NCBI RefSeq assembly: GCF_014648875.1
Contig: NZ_BMRY01000002.1
Location: 248,001 to 312,000, forward strand
Direction: 5' to 3'
DNA from: Streptomyces parvus
GTDB taxonomy: Bacteria > Actinomycetota > Actinomycetes > Streptomycetales > Streptomycetaceae
DNA: 64,000 nt
Shown here: positions 17,647 through 25,951 of the stretch, piece by piece
How the letters are laid out: the number at the start of each line of letters is the position of its first letter
Numbering within the stretch: position 1 is the first letter of the stretch
Program-made: the position numbers and the translations under genes
Notes under the pieces: generated by a model
The model's database searches: none
What the model was told of the DNA's origin: nothing
Seen by the model: the letters and a program-made list of their open reading frames with translations, nothing else

Positions 17647-18222
17647 GTGGGAGTCAGCCTCAGCAAGGGCGGCAACGTCTCGCTGACCAAGGCCGCGCCC
17701 AACCTGACCGCGGTCATCGTCGGTCTGGGCTGGGACGCCCGCACCACCACCGGGGGTGACTTCGACCTCGACGCCAGCGCGCTGCTGACGAACCCCGAGG
17801 GCAAGGTCGCCGCCGACGGCAATTTCGTCTTCTTCAACAACCTGAAGAGCCCGGACGGCTCCGTCGAGCACACCGGTGACAACACCACCGGTGAGGGCGA
17901 GGGCGACGACGAGGTCATCAAGGTGAACCTCGCCGGTGTCCCGGCCGACGTCGACAAGATCGTCTTCCCGGTCTCGATCTACGAGGCCGAGGCCCGGCAG
18001 CAGAGCTTCGGCCAGGTCCGCAACGCGTACATCCGCGTGGTCAACCAGGCCGACAACACCGAGCTCGCCCGCTACGACCTGAGCGAGGACGCCTCGACGG
18101 AGACCGCGATGGTCTTCGGCGAGCTCTACCGCAACGGCGCCGAGTGGAAGTTCCGCGCCATCGGCCAGGGCTACGCCTCCGGCCTGCGCGGCATCGCCCA
18201 GGACTTCGGCGTCAACGTCTGA
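17647..18222 (+). CDS. terD: TerD family tellurium resistance/stress protein (copy 1)
   Basis: A 191-residue calcium-binding protein of the TerD fold, part of a membrane-associated complex with TerC in tellurite resistance and stress response. It opens [15 protein letters not shown] and has the acidic metal-binding segments [10 protein letters not shown] and [20 protein letters not shown], plus the C-terminal GEL(Y)R...[17 protein letters not shown] block. Full family length. GTG start with GGAGG at 17638-17642. It is followed, before terD copy 2, by two strong hairpins, the second a classical terminator, so the first copy may be expressed at a higher level than the genes downstream. Confidence 0.95.
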   Translation: MGVSLSKGGNVSLTKAAPNLTAVIVGLGWDARTTTGGDFDLDASALLTNPEGKVAADGNFVFFNNLKSPDGSVEHTGDNTTGEGEGDDEVIKVNLAGVPADVDKIVFPVSIYEAEARQQSFGQVRNAYIRVVNQADNTELARYDLSEDASTETAMVFGELYRNGAEWKFRAIGQGYASGLRGIAQDFGVNV

Positions 18223-18235
18223 CGTTCTGGCGCCA

Positions 18236-18274
18236 GGGGGGCGTCCGGCCGGTCCTGACCCGCCGGACGCCCCC
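18236..18274 (+). terminator. First hairpin between the terD paralogues
   Basis: GGGGGCGTCCGGC (18236-18248) pairs perfectly with GCCGGACGCCCCC (18262-18274), with a 13-base loop. It lies 13 bp past the terD copy 1 stop and is not followed by T residues. Confidence 0.6.
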
Positions 18275-18276
18275 GA

Positions 18277-18331
18277 CCGGGCGCTTTCGACGCCCGACCC
18301 CGGGCGTCGAAAGCGCCCGGCAGCGTTTTTT
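18277..18331 (+). terminator. Perfect 20-bp-stem intrinsic terminator inside the ter operon
   Basis: Bases 18277-18296 and 18301-18320 are perfect 20-base complements with a 4-base loop. CAGCG and then six T residues (18326-18331) follow. This is the most canonical Rho-independent terminator in the window. The next start codon is only 21 bp further on. Confidence 0.92.
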
Positions 18332-18352
18332 CACGACTCGGGGAGGACACAC

Positions 18353-18928
18353 ATGGGCGTCACGCTCGCCAAGGGAGGCAATGTCTCCCTCTCCAAGGTC
18401 GCACCCAACCTCACCCAGGTGCTGGTCGGGCTCGGCTGGGACGCACGCTCCACCACGGGCGCCGCTTTCGACCTCGACGCCAGCGCGCTGCTGTGTCAGT
18501 CGGGCCGGGTGCTCGGTGACGAATGGTTCGTCTTCTACAACAACCTCACGAGCCCGGACGGCTCCGTCGAGCACACCGGCGACAACCTCACCGGCGAGGG
18601 CGACGGCGACGACGAGTCCGTCATCGTCCGCCTCGACCAGGTCCCGGCCCACTGCGACAAGATCGTCTTTCCGGTCTCGATCCATGACGCGGACAACCGG
18701 GGCCAGGCGTTCGGCCAGGTCAGCAACGCCTTCATCCGCGTGGTCAACCAGGCCGACGGCCAGGAGCTGGCCCGCTACGACCTGAGCGAGGACGCCTCGA
18801 CGGAAACCGCGATGATCTTCGGCGAGCTCTACCGGTACAACGGCGAGTGGAAATTCCGTGCAGTCGGCCAGGGGTACGCGTCCGGCCTGCGGGGCATCGC
18901 TCTAGACTTCGGCGTCAACGTTTCATAA
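18353..18928 (+). CDS. terD: TerD family tellurium resistance/stress protein (copy 2)
   Basis: A 191-residue paralogue of the preceding TerD, the same length and clearly related throughout: [45 protein letters not shown]. Differences cluster in the middle ([19 protein letters not shown] with two extra Cys nearby), suggesting divergence in metal or partner binding. ATG with GGGGAGG at 18340-18346. Because an intrinsic terminator ends 21 bp upstream and leaves no room for a normal promoter, translation must depend on read-through or on RNA processing. Confidence 0.95.
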   Translation: MGVTLAKGGNVSLSKVAPNLTQVLVGLGWDARSTTGAAFDLDASALLCQSGRVLGDEWFVFYNNLTSPDGSVEHTGDNLTGEGDGDDESVIVRLDQVPAHCDKIVFPVSIHDADNRGQAFGQVSNAFIRVVNQADGQELARYDLSEDASTETAMIFGELYRYNGEWKFRAVGQGYASGLRGIALDFGVNVS

Positions 18929-18997
18929 CGCCGCGCACGGCGCGGGGGGCCCCGACACACCGGGGGAGACCCTTTTAACAACACGATGGGGTAGCCA

Positions 18998-20149
18998 GTG
19001 GTACTGAAAACCTTCGGCTGGTCGTTCGCGGTTACCGCGCTCGGCCTGGTCGCAGCGATTTTCTACGGGGGGTGGCAGGCTTTCGGCATCGTCGCGATCC
19101 TGTCCGTCCTGGAGATCTCGCTGTCCTTCGACAACGCGGTGATCAACGCCGGAATCCTGAAGAAGATGAATGCCTTCTGGCAGAAAATCTTCCTCACCAT
19201 CGGCATCCTCATCGCCGTCTTCGGTATGCGACTGGTGTTCCCCGTCGTGATCGTGGCCGTGAGCGCCAAGCTCGGACCGATCGAGGCCATCGACCTGTCC
19301 TTCAACGACCCGGACAGGTACAAGGAACTGGTGACGGACGCCCATCCGTCGATCGCCGCCTTCGGTGGCATGTTCCTGCTGATGATCTTCCTCGACTTCA
19401 TCTTCGACGAGGACCGGGACATCCACTGGCTGCGCTGGATCGAGCGTCCGCTCGCCAAGCTCGGCAAGGTCGACATGCTGTCGGTCTGCGTCGCCCTGAT
19501 CATCCTGATGATCACCGCCATGACCTTCGCGACCCAGGCCCACCAGCACGGCGGCGGCCACGTGGACAAGTCGGCGACGGTCATGCTCTCCGGTATCGCC
19601 GGTCTCATCACCTACCTGATCGTCGGCGGGCTCTCCGGATTCTTCGAGGGCAAGCTCGAAGAGGAGGAGGAGCGTGAGCACGAGGCCGAGGAAGAGGCCA
19701 AGAAGAAGGGCAAGCCCGTCACCGGGGTCGCCCTCGCCGGAAAGGCCGCGTTCTTCCTCTTCCTCTACCTGGAAGTCCTGGACGCCTCGTTCTCCTTCGA
19801 CGGCGTCATCGGCGCCTTCGCCATCACCAACGAGATCGTGCTGATGGCCCTCGGCCTCGGTATCGGCGCCATGTACGTCCGTTCGCTCACCGTCTACCTG
19901 GTGCGCGAGGGCACGCTCGACGACTACGTCTACCTGGAGCACGGCGCGCACTACGCGATCGGCGCCCTCTCGATCATCCTGCTGATCACCATCCAGCACG
20001 AGATCAACGAGCTCATCACCGGCTCGGTCGGCGTGATCCTGATCGCCCTCTCCTTCTGGTCCTCGGTCAAGCGCAACCGCGCGCTCGCCGCGGAATCCGG
20101 CGGGGGCGACGGGTCGGGCACCAAGGCGGAAGTGTCCTCCGGGGTGTGA
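18998..20149 (+). CDS. terC: TerC family integral membrane protein
   Basis: A 383-residue membrane protein with about nine hydrophobic segments, proposed to move or sense divalent metal (Mn/Ca) at the membrane and anchor TerD complexes. Conserved acidic residues sit in the paired membrane motifs LSFDNAVINA and FSFDGVIGAFA. A long, highly charged cytoplasmic loop (EEEEEREHEAEEEAKKKGK) around residues 222-243 is a likely docking site. GTG start at 18998 with GGGG before it. It lies 69 bp after terD copy 2, so probably the same transcript. Confidence 0.95.
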   Translation: MVLKTFGWSFAVTALGLVAAIFYGGWQAFGIVAILSVLEISLSFDNAVINAGILKKMNAFWQKIFLTIGILIAVFGMRLVFPVVIVAVSAKLGPIEAIDLSFNDPDRYKELVTDAHPSIAAFGGMFLLMIFLDFIFDEDRDIHWLRWIERPLAKLGKVDMLSVCVALIILMITAMTFATQAHQHGGGHVDKSATVMLSGIAGLITYLIVGGLSGFFEGKLEEEEEREHEAEEEAKKKGKPVTGVALAGKAAFFLFLYLEVLDASFSFDGVIGAFAITNEIVLMALGLGIGAMYVRSLTVYLVREGTLDDYVYLEHGAHYAIGALSIILLITIQHEINELITGSVGVILIALSFWSSVKRNRALAAESGGGDGSGTKAEVSSGV

Positions 20150-20174
20150 CCCGGTAAGGATTGAGGAACGCTCT

Positions 20175-20243
20175 CTGCGGGGCGGCCCACACGGCGACGG
20201 CTCTCCGGGAACTCCCGGACCCGGCCCGGTGGCCGCCCCGCAG
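20175..20243 (+). terminator. Branched hairpin after terC
   Basis: CTGCGGGGCGGCC (20175-20187) pairs with GGCCGCCCCGCAG (20231-20243). The enclosed 43 bases contain their own TCCGGGA/CCCGGA hairpin. No T-tract. It may terminate or stabilise the terD-terC message. Confidence 0.5.
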
Positions 20244-20256
20244 TGATGTCCGGGGT

Positions 20257-20317
20257 GCGCGAACAGCGACGCGAACACGCAACGCGAACAGTCAGCGCGA
20301 ACAGCGACGCGAACAGG
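20257..20317. repeat. GCGAACA short repeats
   Basis: Five copies of GCGAACA within about 60 bp, spaced 10-16 bp, directly upstream of the TerA/TerD-like gene start. Alternating GCGAC/CGCGC spacers separate them. Could be a cluster of regulator sites or a drifted tandem repeat. Confidence 0.55.
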
Positions 20318-20328
20318 TGGGGGTAGGG

Positions 20329-21063
20329 ATGGGATTCTTCGACGGCCTGTGGCCGGGGCGCGCGGCACAGTTCGACTCGGGCAACGCGCCGTCGAGCGCC
20401 GTCGTGCTGTCCAAACGGAACGCCACGATCTCGCTGAACAAACAGGGCGCCCTCTCCGGCAACCTCCGGGTCAACCTCTCCTGGCGGATGCGGACCTCCG
20501 ACATCGAGGGCCGCTCCCGCCAGAGCGGCAGGCTGCGACGCCCCCTCCAGCTCTTCAAGCCCGAGGTGGTCCAGGCGCACACCCAGGGCGTCGTCAACGT
20601 CGACCTGGACCTCGGCTGCATGTACGAGCTGATGGACGGCACCAAGGGGGTCGTGCAGCCCCTGGGCAGCCTGATCGGCGACCTCAACGGCCCGCCCTAC
20701 GTCCGGCTCAGCGGCGACGACCGGTTCGGCGCGCCCTCGGGCGAGACGGTCTACGTCAACCTCGACCAGCGCGACAAGATCAAGCGGCTGCTGTTCTTCG
20801 TCTACATCTACGACCGGACTCCGGCGTTCGACCGTACGCACGCCAAGATCACGCTCTACCCGGGCCACGGCCCGCGGATCGAGATCGAGCTGGACGAACG
20901 CGCGCCGCAGGCCCGCTCCTGCGCGGTGTTCACCGTGGAGAACATCAAGGACGAGCTGATCGTGCGCCGCGAGGTGAAGTTCGTGTACGGATTCCAGTCC
21001 GAGCTGGACCGGCTGTACGGCTACGGCATGCAATGGGGGCGCGGCTACAAGTCCCGGACCTGA
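20329..21063 (+). CDS. TerA/TerD-like tellurium resistance family protein
   Basis: A 244-residue cytosolic protein of the broader TerD superfamily (similar to those labelled TerA-like). The N-terminus MGFFDGLWPGRAAQFDSGN is followed by a beta-rich TerD-like core (VVLSKRNATISLNKQG, DLDLGCMYELMDGTKGVVQ), and the end shows FVYGFQSELDRLYGYGMQWG. The metal-binding acidic loop of true TerD is only partly kept (VNVDLDLGC). ATG at 20329 preceded by GGGGGTAGGG. It lies after the terC hairpin and the GCGAACA repeats and may have its own promoter. Convergent with the tailed terD gene, 37 bp apart. Confidence 0.85.
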   Translation: MGFFDGLWPGRAAQFDSGNAPSSAVVLSKRNATISLNKQGALSGNLRVNLSWRMRTSDIEGRSRQSGRLRRPLQLFKPEVVQAHTQGVVNVDLDLGCMYELMDGTKGVVQPLGSLIGDLNGPPYVRLSGDDRFGAPSGETVYVNLDQRDKIKRLLFFVYIYDRTPAFDRTHAKITLYPGHGPRIEIELDERAPQARSCAVFTVENIKDELIVRREVKFVYGFQSELDRLYGYGMQWGRGYKSRT

Positions 21064-21100
21064 TCCGGAGCCGCTTCCGGGGCACGGCTCAGGGCGCGAC

Positions 21101-22003
21101 TCAGGACCGGACGAACTGCGGACCTTGCGGAGGCAGCACGAAATGGGGGTCGGGCGCGTGCGCGGCGGCTGCCGCGGGCTGCGGATAGCCGTAGGCGGGC
21201 GGCGCGGCGGCGGGCTGCGGATAGCCGTACGCCGGCTGCTGGGCCCCGGCGGCGGCAGCGGCCGGGGCGACCGGAGGCGGATAGCCGTAGGAGGGCTGCT
21301 GATGCTGCACCGTGGCCTGGGAGTCGGGCCCGGTTCCGGTGACGGCGGCCGGGACGGGTCCCGGCGGCGTGCTCGGAGGCGGTGGCACGGCGGCCGGGAG
21401 AGACCCCGCGGCGGCCGGCTCCTGCGCCCCGCCGGACGCCCGGCCCTCGTCCGCCGCTTCCGACTCGTCCACCGAGATCCCGAAGGCGGTGGCCAGGCCG
21501 ATCAGGCCGGTGGGATAGCCCTGGCCGACCGCCCGGAACTTCCAGCCCTCGCCGCGGCGGTACAGCTCGCCGCAGATGATCGCCGTCTCTGCCCCGGTCT
21601 CCGGCCGCACATCGAACACCGCCAGCGGCTCGCCGTCGGCGAACGCGGCGTCGAACAGGAGTATCCGCAGGTCCGGGACCTGTTCGAAGGCTGCTCCGTC
21701 GGAGGAGGCCGCGATGACGACCTGGTCCACCGAGGCGTCGAGCGCCCCGAGGTCCGCCTCGACCGTGTCCGTCAGCCCTTCCGGAACGCTGCGCTTCGGC
21801 AGCCGCCGCACCAGGCCCGAGGGGTGCCGGGGCTGGTTGTAGAAGACGAAGTCCTCGTCCGACCTCACCCGCCCGGACGCACCGAGCAGCAGGGCGGAGG
21901 CGTCCACGTCGGGAACCCCGGCGCCCGGGGTCCAGCGCAGCACGGCCCGGACGGCCGCGGCATCGACAGGGACGTTCGAGCCCTTCAGCATCGTGTGCGT
22001 CAT
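21101..22003 (-). CDS. TerD family protein with Pro/Gln/Tyr-rich tail
   Basis: A 300-residue protein. Residues 1 to about 180 are a TerD domain (MTHTMLKGSNVPVDAAAVR; DVDASALLLG; AETAIICGELYRRGEGWKFR; GYPTGLIGLATAFGISVD). The remaining 120 residues are low-complexity, ending with repeats of QPAYGYP/QPSYGYP separated by Ala/Pro runs, and a final PDPHFVLPPQGPQF. Such tails mediate phase separation or clustering in other proteins; inference here. The ATG at 22003 matches the usual TerD start; the ATG nine bases upstream is the alternative. Divergent from the HpcH gene, sharing a 221-bp control region. Confidence 0.9.
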   Translation of the reverse strand: MTHTMLKGSNVPVDAAAVRAVLRWTPGAGVPDVDASALLLGASGRVRSDEDFVFYNQPRHPSGLVRRLPKRSVPEGLTDTVEADLGALDASVDQVVIAASSDGAAFEQVPDLRILLFDAAFADGEPLAVFDVRPETGAETAIICGELYRRGEGWKFRAVGQGYPTGLIGLATAFGISVDESEAADEGRASGGAQEPAAAGSLPAAVPPPPSTPPGPVPAAVTGTGPDSQATVQHQQPSYGYPPPVAPAAAAAGAQQPAYGYPQPAAAPPAYGYPQPAAAAAHAPDPHFVLPPQGPQFVRS

Positions 22004-22146
22004 GACGGTCATCCTGCCTGCTGGGGGCCCGTGCGGACAACGCGGGGGGCGGCACGGACATGCCCGGCCGCGGTACGGGCCGAGCGGGACGGTACCGCGA
22101 GAGGGGGCCGGACAAGGGGCGGGTAACCGGAAATTCATGTACATGG

Positions 22147-22180
22147 GGAACTGTTGACACCCGTCCGTACGTACTATTAC
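22147..22180 (+). promoter_or_regulatory. Promoter of the Ter-linked biosynthetic operon
   Basis: Two overlapping readings are possible. TTGACA (22154-22159) with TATTAC (22175-22180) is a sigma-70-like pair with a short 15-bp spacer. GGAAC (22147-22151) with CGTACT 18 bp later resembles an envelope-stress ECF sigma promoter. The leader to the ATG at 22225 is about 40 nt. Confidence 0.4.
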
Positions 22181-22224
22181 CGGCCATGCGTTGTTCGGCC
22201 GGTCAGGCAGTTCGGGGGAAAAGG

Positions 22225-23442
22225 ATGCGTCACTTCGGGCACATATCGCCCACTGCCCGCGAGGGCCTGTTCCACAAGGAGCCCTGCACCTTCACCGCGG
22301 AGTCACCGGCGCGGATGCTCTCCGTCGCGCTGGGGGCCACGCTCTACTCCCCGGCCACCCGTCCGTCGCTCGCCGACGACGTGCTGAAGCAGGCCGCGCG
22401 CGGTGTCGTCTCCATGGTGCTCTGCCTGGAGGACTCGATCGACGACGCCGAGGTGACCGAAGCCGAAGCCAACCTGATCAGGCAGTTCGCCGCGCTGGCC
22501 GCCCGGGACGCGGCGTCCGGGCCCACTGCGGGCAGCGCGGGCGACGCCCAGGGCGCGGCCGGCGCGGACGTCCCGCTCCTCTTCATCCGCGTACGGGAAC
22601 CGGCCCAGATCACCGACCTGGTGCGGCGCCTCGGCGACTCGGTCCGGATGTTGTCCGGTTTCGTACTTCCCAAGTTCACCGAGGAGCGTGGCAGATACTT
22701 CCTGGAAGCGCTCGCCGAGGCCGAGACGGCATGCGGCCGACGGCTCTTCGCCATGCCCGTCCTCGAATCCCCCGAGCTGCTCCATCTGGAGACGCGCGGC
22801 GACATCCTCCGGGGCATCGCCCGCAGCGTCGACAAGTACCGGGACCGGGTGCTCGCCCTGCGGCTCGGCGTCACCGACTTCTGCTCGGCCTACGGACTGC
22901 GCCGCGCCCCCGACATGACGGCGTACGACGTCCATATCGTCGCCTCCGTGATCGCCGACGTGGTCAACGTGCTCGGCCGGGCCGACGGCAGCGGCTTCAC
23001 GATCACCGGCCCGGTCTGGGAGTACTTCCGCCGCCAGGAACGCATGTTCAAGCCCCAGCTGCGCCGCAGCCCCTTCCTGGAGGGCCGGGCCGAGGAGCTG
23101 CGTACGGCCCTCATCGAGCACGACATGGACGGACTGCTCCGGGAGATCGAACTCGACCGGGCCAACGGCCTGCTCGGCAAGACCTGCATCCACCCGTCGC
23201 ACGTGGCGCCCGTCCACGCACTGTCCGTGGTCAGCCACGAGGAGTTCACCGACGCCCAGGACATCCTGAGCCCCGAGCGCGGGGGCGGCGGGGTGCTGCG
23301 CTCGGCCTACACGAACAAGATGAACGAAGTGAAGCCCCACCGGGCCTGGGCCGAGCGCACGCTCCAGCGGGCCGAGGTCTTCGGGGTGGCGAGGGAAGAT
23401 GTCGGCTTCGTGGACCTGCTGGCCGCCGGCCTGACGAACTGA
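22225..23442 (+). CDS. HpcH/HpaI aldolase / citrate lyase-like enzyme of the Ter module
   Basis: A 405-residue TIM-barrel C-C lyase of the citrate-lyase-beta/HpcH superfamily. Visible features are GATLYSPATRPSLADD, the metal-ligand-type VSMVLCLEDSIDD, FVLPKFTEERG, MPVLESPELLHLE and LRLGVTDFCSAYGLRR. This longer variant is the one linked to Ter gene clusters, where it is predicted to act in synthesis of a nucleoside-like metabolite. The ATG at 22225 was chosen over an ATG 39 bp upstream because GGGGGAAAAGG precedes it. It lies 10 bp before the phosphoribosyltransferase fusion gene; first gene of the operon. Confidence 0.88.
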   Translation: MRHFGHISPTAREGLFHKEPCTFTAESPARMLSVALGATLYSPATRPSLADDVLKQAARGVVSMVLCLEDSIDDAEVTEAEANLIRQFAALAARDAASGPTAGSAGDAQGAAGADVPLLFIRVREPAQITDLVRRLGDSVRMLSGFVLPKFTEERGRYFLEALAEAETACGRRLFAMPVLESPELLHLETRGDILRGIARSVDKYRDRVLALRLGVTDFCSAYGLRRAPDMTAYDVHIVASVIADVVNVLGRADGSGFTITGPVWEYFRRQERMFKPQLRRSPFLEGRAEELRTALIEHDMDGLLREIELDRANGLLGKTCIHPSHVAPVHALSVVSHEEFTDAQDILSPERGGGGVLRSAYTNKMNEVKPHRAWAERTLQRAEVFGVAREDVGFVDLLAAGLTN

Positions 23443-23452
23443 GCGCGCGTCG

Positions 23453-25951
23453 ATGAGCGAGCGCGCGACGAGAGAAGAGAACGTGGACGTGGTGTGGTCG
23501 GGCGACTGGGTGGCCGAGCGGCTCGGAGTCGGCCTCGAAGGCGACGGAGAACTGCGGGAGCTGCTGGGCCTGGCCCTGCGCCGCAACCCCAAGCGGGCTC
23601 ACCTGCTCGTCTCCAACGTGCTGGGCAAGCATGTGCCCCAGAAGCCGTCCGTCGTGTACGGGGCGGGATACGGGCTCGGTGAGCGGGTCCGGGCGCTCCT
23701 CGGCGAGGAGGAGGCCCGCCGCGCGGTGGTCCTCGGATACGCCGAGACGGCCACCGGCCTCGGCCACGCCGTCGCGGACGGCCTGCGCGACGCCCCGTAC
23801 CTGCACTCCACCCGGCGTCCGGTGGCGGGAGTCCGGCAGGCGGGCGGCTTCGAGGAGGCCCACTCGCACGCCACCTCGCACCTGCTGCTGCCGGAGGACC
23901 CCGCGCTGCTGGCCCAGGGAGCGGAGGCCTCCGCCCTGGTGCTGGTCGACGACGAGTTCTCCACCGGCAACACGGTGCTCAACACCATCCGAGCCCTGCA
24001 CGAGACGCACCCCCGCGACCGGTACGTCATCGTCGCGCTGGTCGACATGCGCTCCCCGGCCGACCGCGACCGGCTGACCGCCTTCGCCGCCGAGATCGGC
24101 GCCCGCGTCGACCTGGTGACCCGCTCCACGGGCACGGTCACGCTCCCGGACGGCGTACTGGAACGCGGCCAGGCCCTCGTCGCGGCCCAGGAGGCGGAGG
24201 CGGCGGACCCGGTCCCCGGGGCCGCCGGGCATCCCACCCCGGTCACCCGCGTCGACCTCGCCTGGCCCGCGGGCGTTCCCGACGGCGGCCGGCACGGCTT
24301 CACCCCGGCCCACCGGGCGGCGCTCGAAGCGGCGCTCCCGGACCTGGCGGAGCGCATCGCGGGCGCGCTAGGTGACGACGCCCGCCGGGGCCGGGTGCTC
24401 GTCCTCGGCTTCGAGGAGCTGATGTACGCGCCACTGCGCCTGGGCACCGCGCTGGAACGGGCGATGGGCGCGGACGCCGAGGTCCGCTACTCCACCACCA
24501 CCCGCTCGCCCGTCCTCGCCGTCGACGACCCCGGCTACGCGATACGCACCCGCCTCGTCTTCCCGGCCCACGACACCCCGGCGGACGGCCCCGGCGACCG
24601 GTACGCGTACAACGTGGCCGGCGCCGGCTTCGACGCGGTGGTCGCCGTCGTCGACTCCACCGCCGACACCCCCGAACTGCACGCCCCCGAAGGGCTGTTG
24701 GCCCGCCTGGCGGCCCACACCGGCCAGGTGCTCCTCGCGGTCGTCCCCTCGTACACCCCCACACCTGTCCCTCACCCGCAGGAGTCCGCCGTGCTGCCCG
24801 AGCCCCTCCGAGGCCCCGACTTCTCCAGTTACGCGCCCGAGGACGTCGGCTGGCTGCTCCAAGACCTCTCGGACACCGAACTGGAGGCCCCCACCGAGGA
24901 GCGCGAGGAGGCGATCCAGAGCGGCGGCGCGCACTACGCGGAGTCGCTGCCCGTGGAGTACCAGCCGAGCGCCGAGTACCAGGCGCTGTTCTCCGCCGCC
25001 CTGGAGACCTCCGCCGCGCGCATCGCCCGCGCGGTCGGCACCGTCACCGAGACGGTCCTCGCCGAGCGCGGCCCCCGCCCCGTCCTCGTCTCGCTCGCCC
25101 GGGCCGGAACCCCGGTCGGGGTGCTGATGCGCCGCTGGGCCCGGCACCGGCACCGCCTGGACCTGCCGCACTACGCCATCTCCATCGTCCGGGGCCGGGG
25201 CATCGACGCCACCGCCCTGCGCTGGCTGGCTGCCCATCACGACCCGGCCGACGTGGTGTTCGTCGACGGCTGGACGGGCAAGGGGGCGATCACCCGCGAA
25301 CTGGCGGCGGCGATCACCGACTTCGAGGCCTCGGGCGGACCCGCCGGATTCGACCCGGAGATCGCGGTGCTCGCGGACCCGGGCGGCTGCGTGCGGACGT
25401 ACGGCACCCGCGAGGACTTCCTCATCCCCTCGGCCTGCCTCAACTCCACGGTCTCCGGCCTCATTTCCCGTACGGTGCTCCGCGCCGACCTGGTCGGACC
25501 GAACGACTTCCACGGCGGGAAGTTCTACCGCGAGCTGGCCGGCTCCGACGTCTCGGTCCGCTTTCTCGACACGATCGCCGCCCGCTTCGACGAGGTGGCG
25601 GGCCAGGTCGAGGCCGAGGCCAAGGAACTGCTCGCCGCCGACCGCGCCCCGACCTGGGAGGGCTGGGCGGCCGTCGAGCGGATCAGCGAGGAGTACGGCA
25701 TCCACGACGTGAACCTGGTCAAGCCGGGCGTCGGCGAGACCACCCGGGTGCTGCTCCGCCGCGTCCCCTGGAAGATCCTCGCGAAGCGCGGCGCGGGCGC
25801 GGACCTGACCCACATCCGGCTGCTGGCCGAACAGCGAGGCGTCCCGGTCGAGGAGGTCGACGACCTCCCGTACAGCTGTGTCGGCCTGATCCACCCCCGG
25901 TACACGCGCGGCGCGACGGGCGCGGACGGAAAGGCGGTGAAGGGCGCATGA
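23453..25951 (+). CDS. Two-domain phosphoribosyltransferase fusion (PRTase-TRSP-PRTase/StiP-PELOTA)
   Basis: An 832-residue cytosolic protein that joins functions usually split over two genes in Ter-linked operons. Domain 1 (about 40-250) is a phosphoribosyltransferase with the PRPP-binding loop VLVDDEFSTGNT at 163-174. The TRSP domain follows, with its namesake Thr-Arg-Ser-Pro at 350-353 in YSTTTRSPVLAVDD. Domain 2 (about 500-720) is the second PRTase-like unit (VLVSLARAGTPVGVLMRRW at 544-562; VVFVDGWTGKGAITREL at 601-617), the family misleadingly named 'cysteine protease StiP'. The end (about 740-820) is PELOTA-like (GVGETTRVLLRRVPWKIL), a putative RNA-binding fold. Predicted reaction: attaching phosphoribose to a base-like moiety. 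ATG at 23453. Confidence 0.87.
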   Translation: MSERATREENVDVVWSGDWVAERLGVGLEGDGELRELLGLALRRNPKRAHLLVSNVLGKHVPQKPSVVYGAGYGLGERVRALLGEEEARRAVVLGYAETATGLGHAVADGLRDAPYLHSTRRPVAGVRQAGGFEEAHSHATSHLLLPEDPALLAQGAEASALVLVDDEFSTGNTVLNTIRALHETHPRDRYVIVALVDMRSPADRDRLTAFAAEIGARVDLVTRSTGTVTLPDGVLERGQALVAAQEAEAADPVPGAAGHPTPVTRVDLAWPAGVPDGGRHGFTPAHRAALEAALPDLAERIAGALGDDARRGRVLVLGFEELMYAPLRLGTALERAMGADAEVRYSTTTRSPVLAVDDPGYAIRTRLVFPAHDTPADGPGDRYAYNVAGAGFDAVVAVVDSTADTPELHAPEGLLARLAAHTGQVLLAVVPSYTPTPVPHPQESAVLPEPLRGPDFSSYAPEDVGWLLQDLSDTELEAPTEEREEAIQSGGAHYAESLPVEYQPSAEYQALFSAALETSAARIARAVGTVTETVLAERGPRPVLVSLARAGTPVGVLMRRWARHRHRLDLPHYAISIVRGRGIDATALRWLAAHHDPADVVFVDGWTGKGAITRELAAAITDFEASGGPAGFDPEIAVLADPGGCVRTYGTREDFLIPSACLNSTVSGLISRTVLRADLVGPNDFHGGKFYRELAGSDVSVRFLDTIAARFDEVAGQVEAEAKELLAADRAPTWEGWAAVERISEEYGIHDVNLVKPGVGETTRVLLRRVPWKILAKRGAGADLTHIRLLAEQRGVPVEEVDDLPYSCVGLIHPRYTRGATGADGKAVKGA

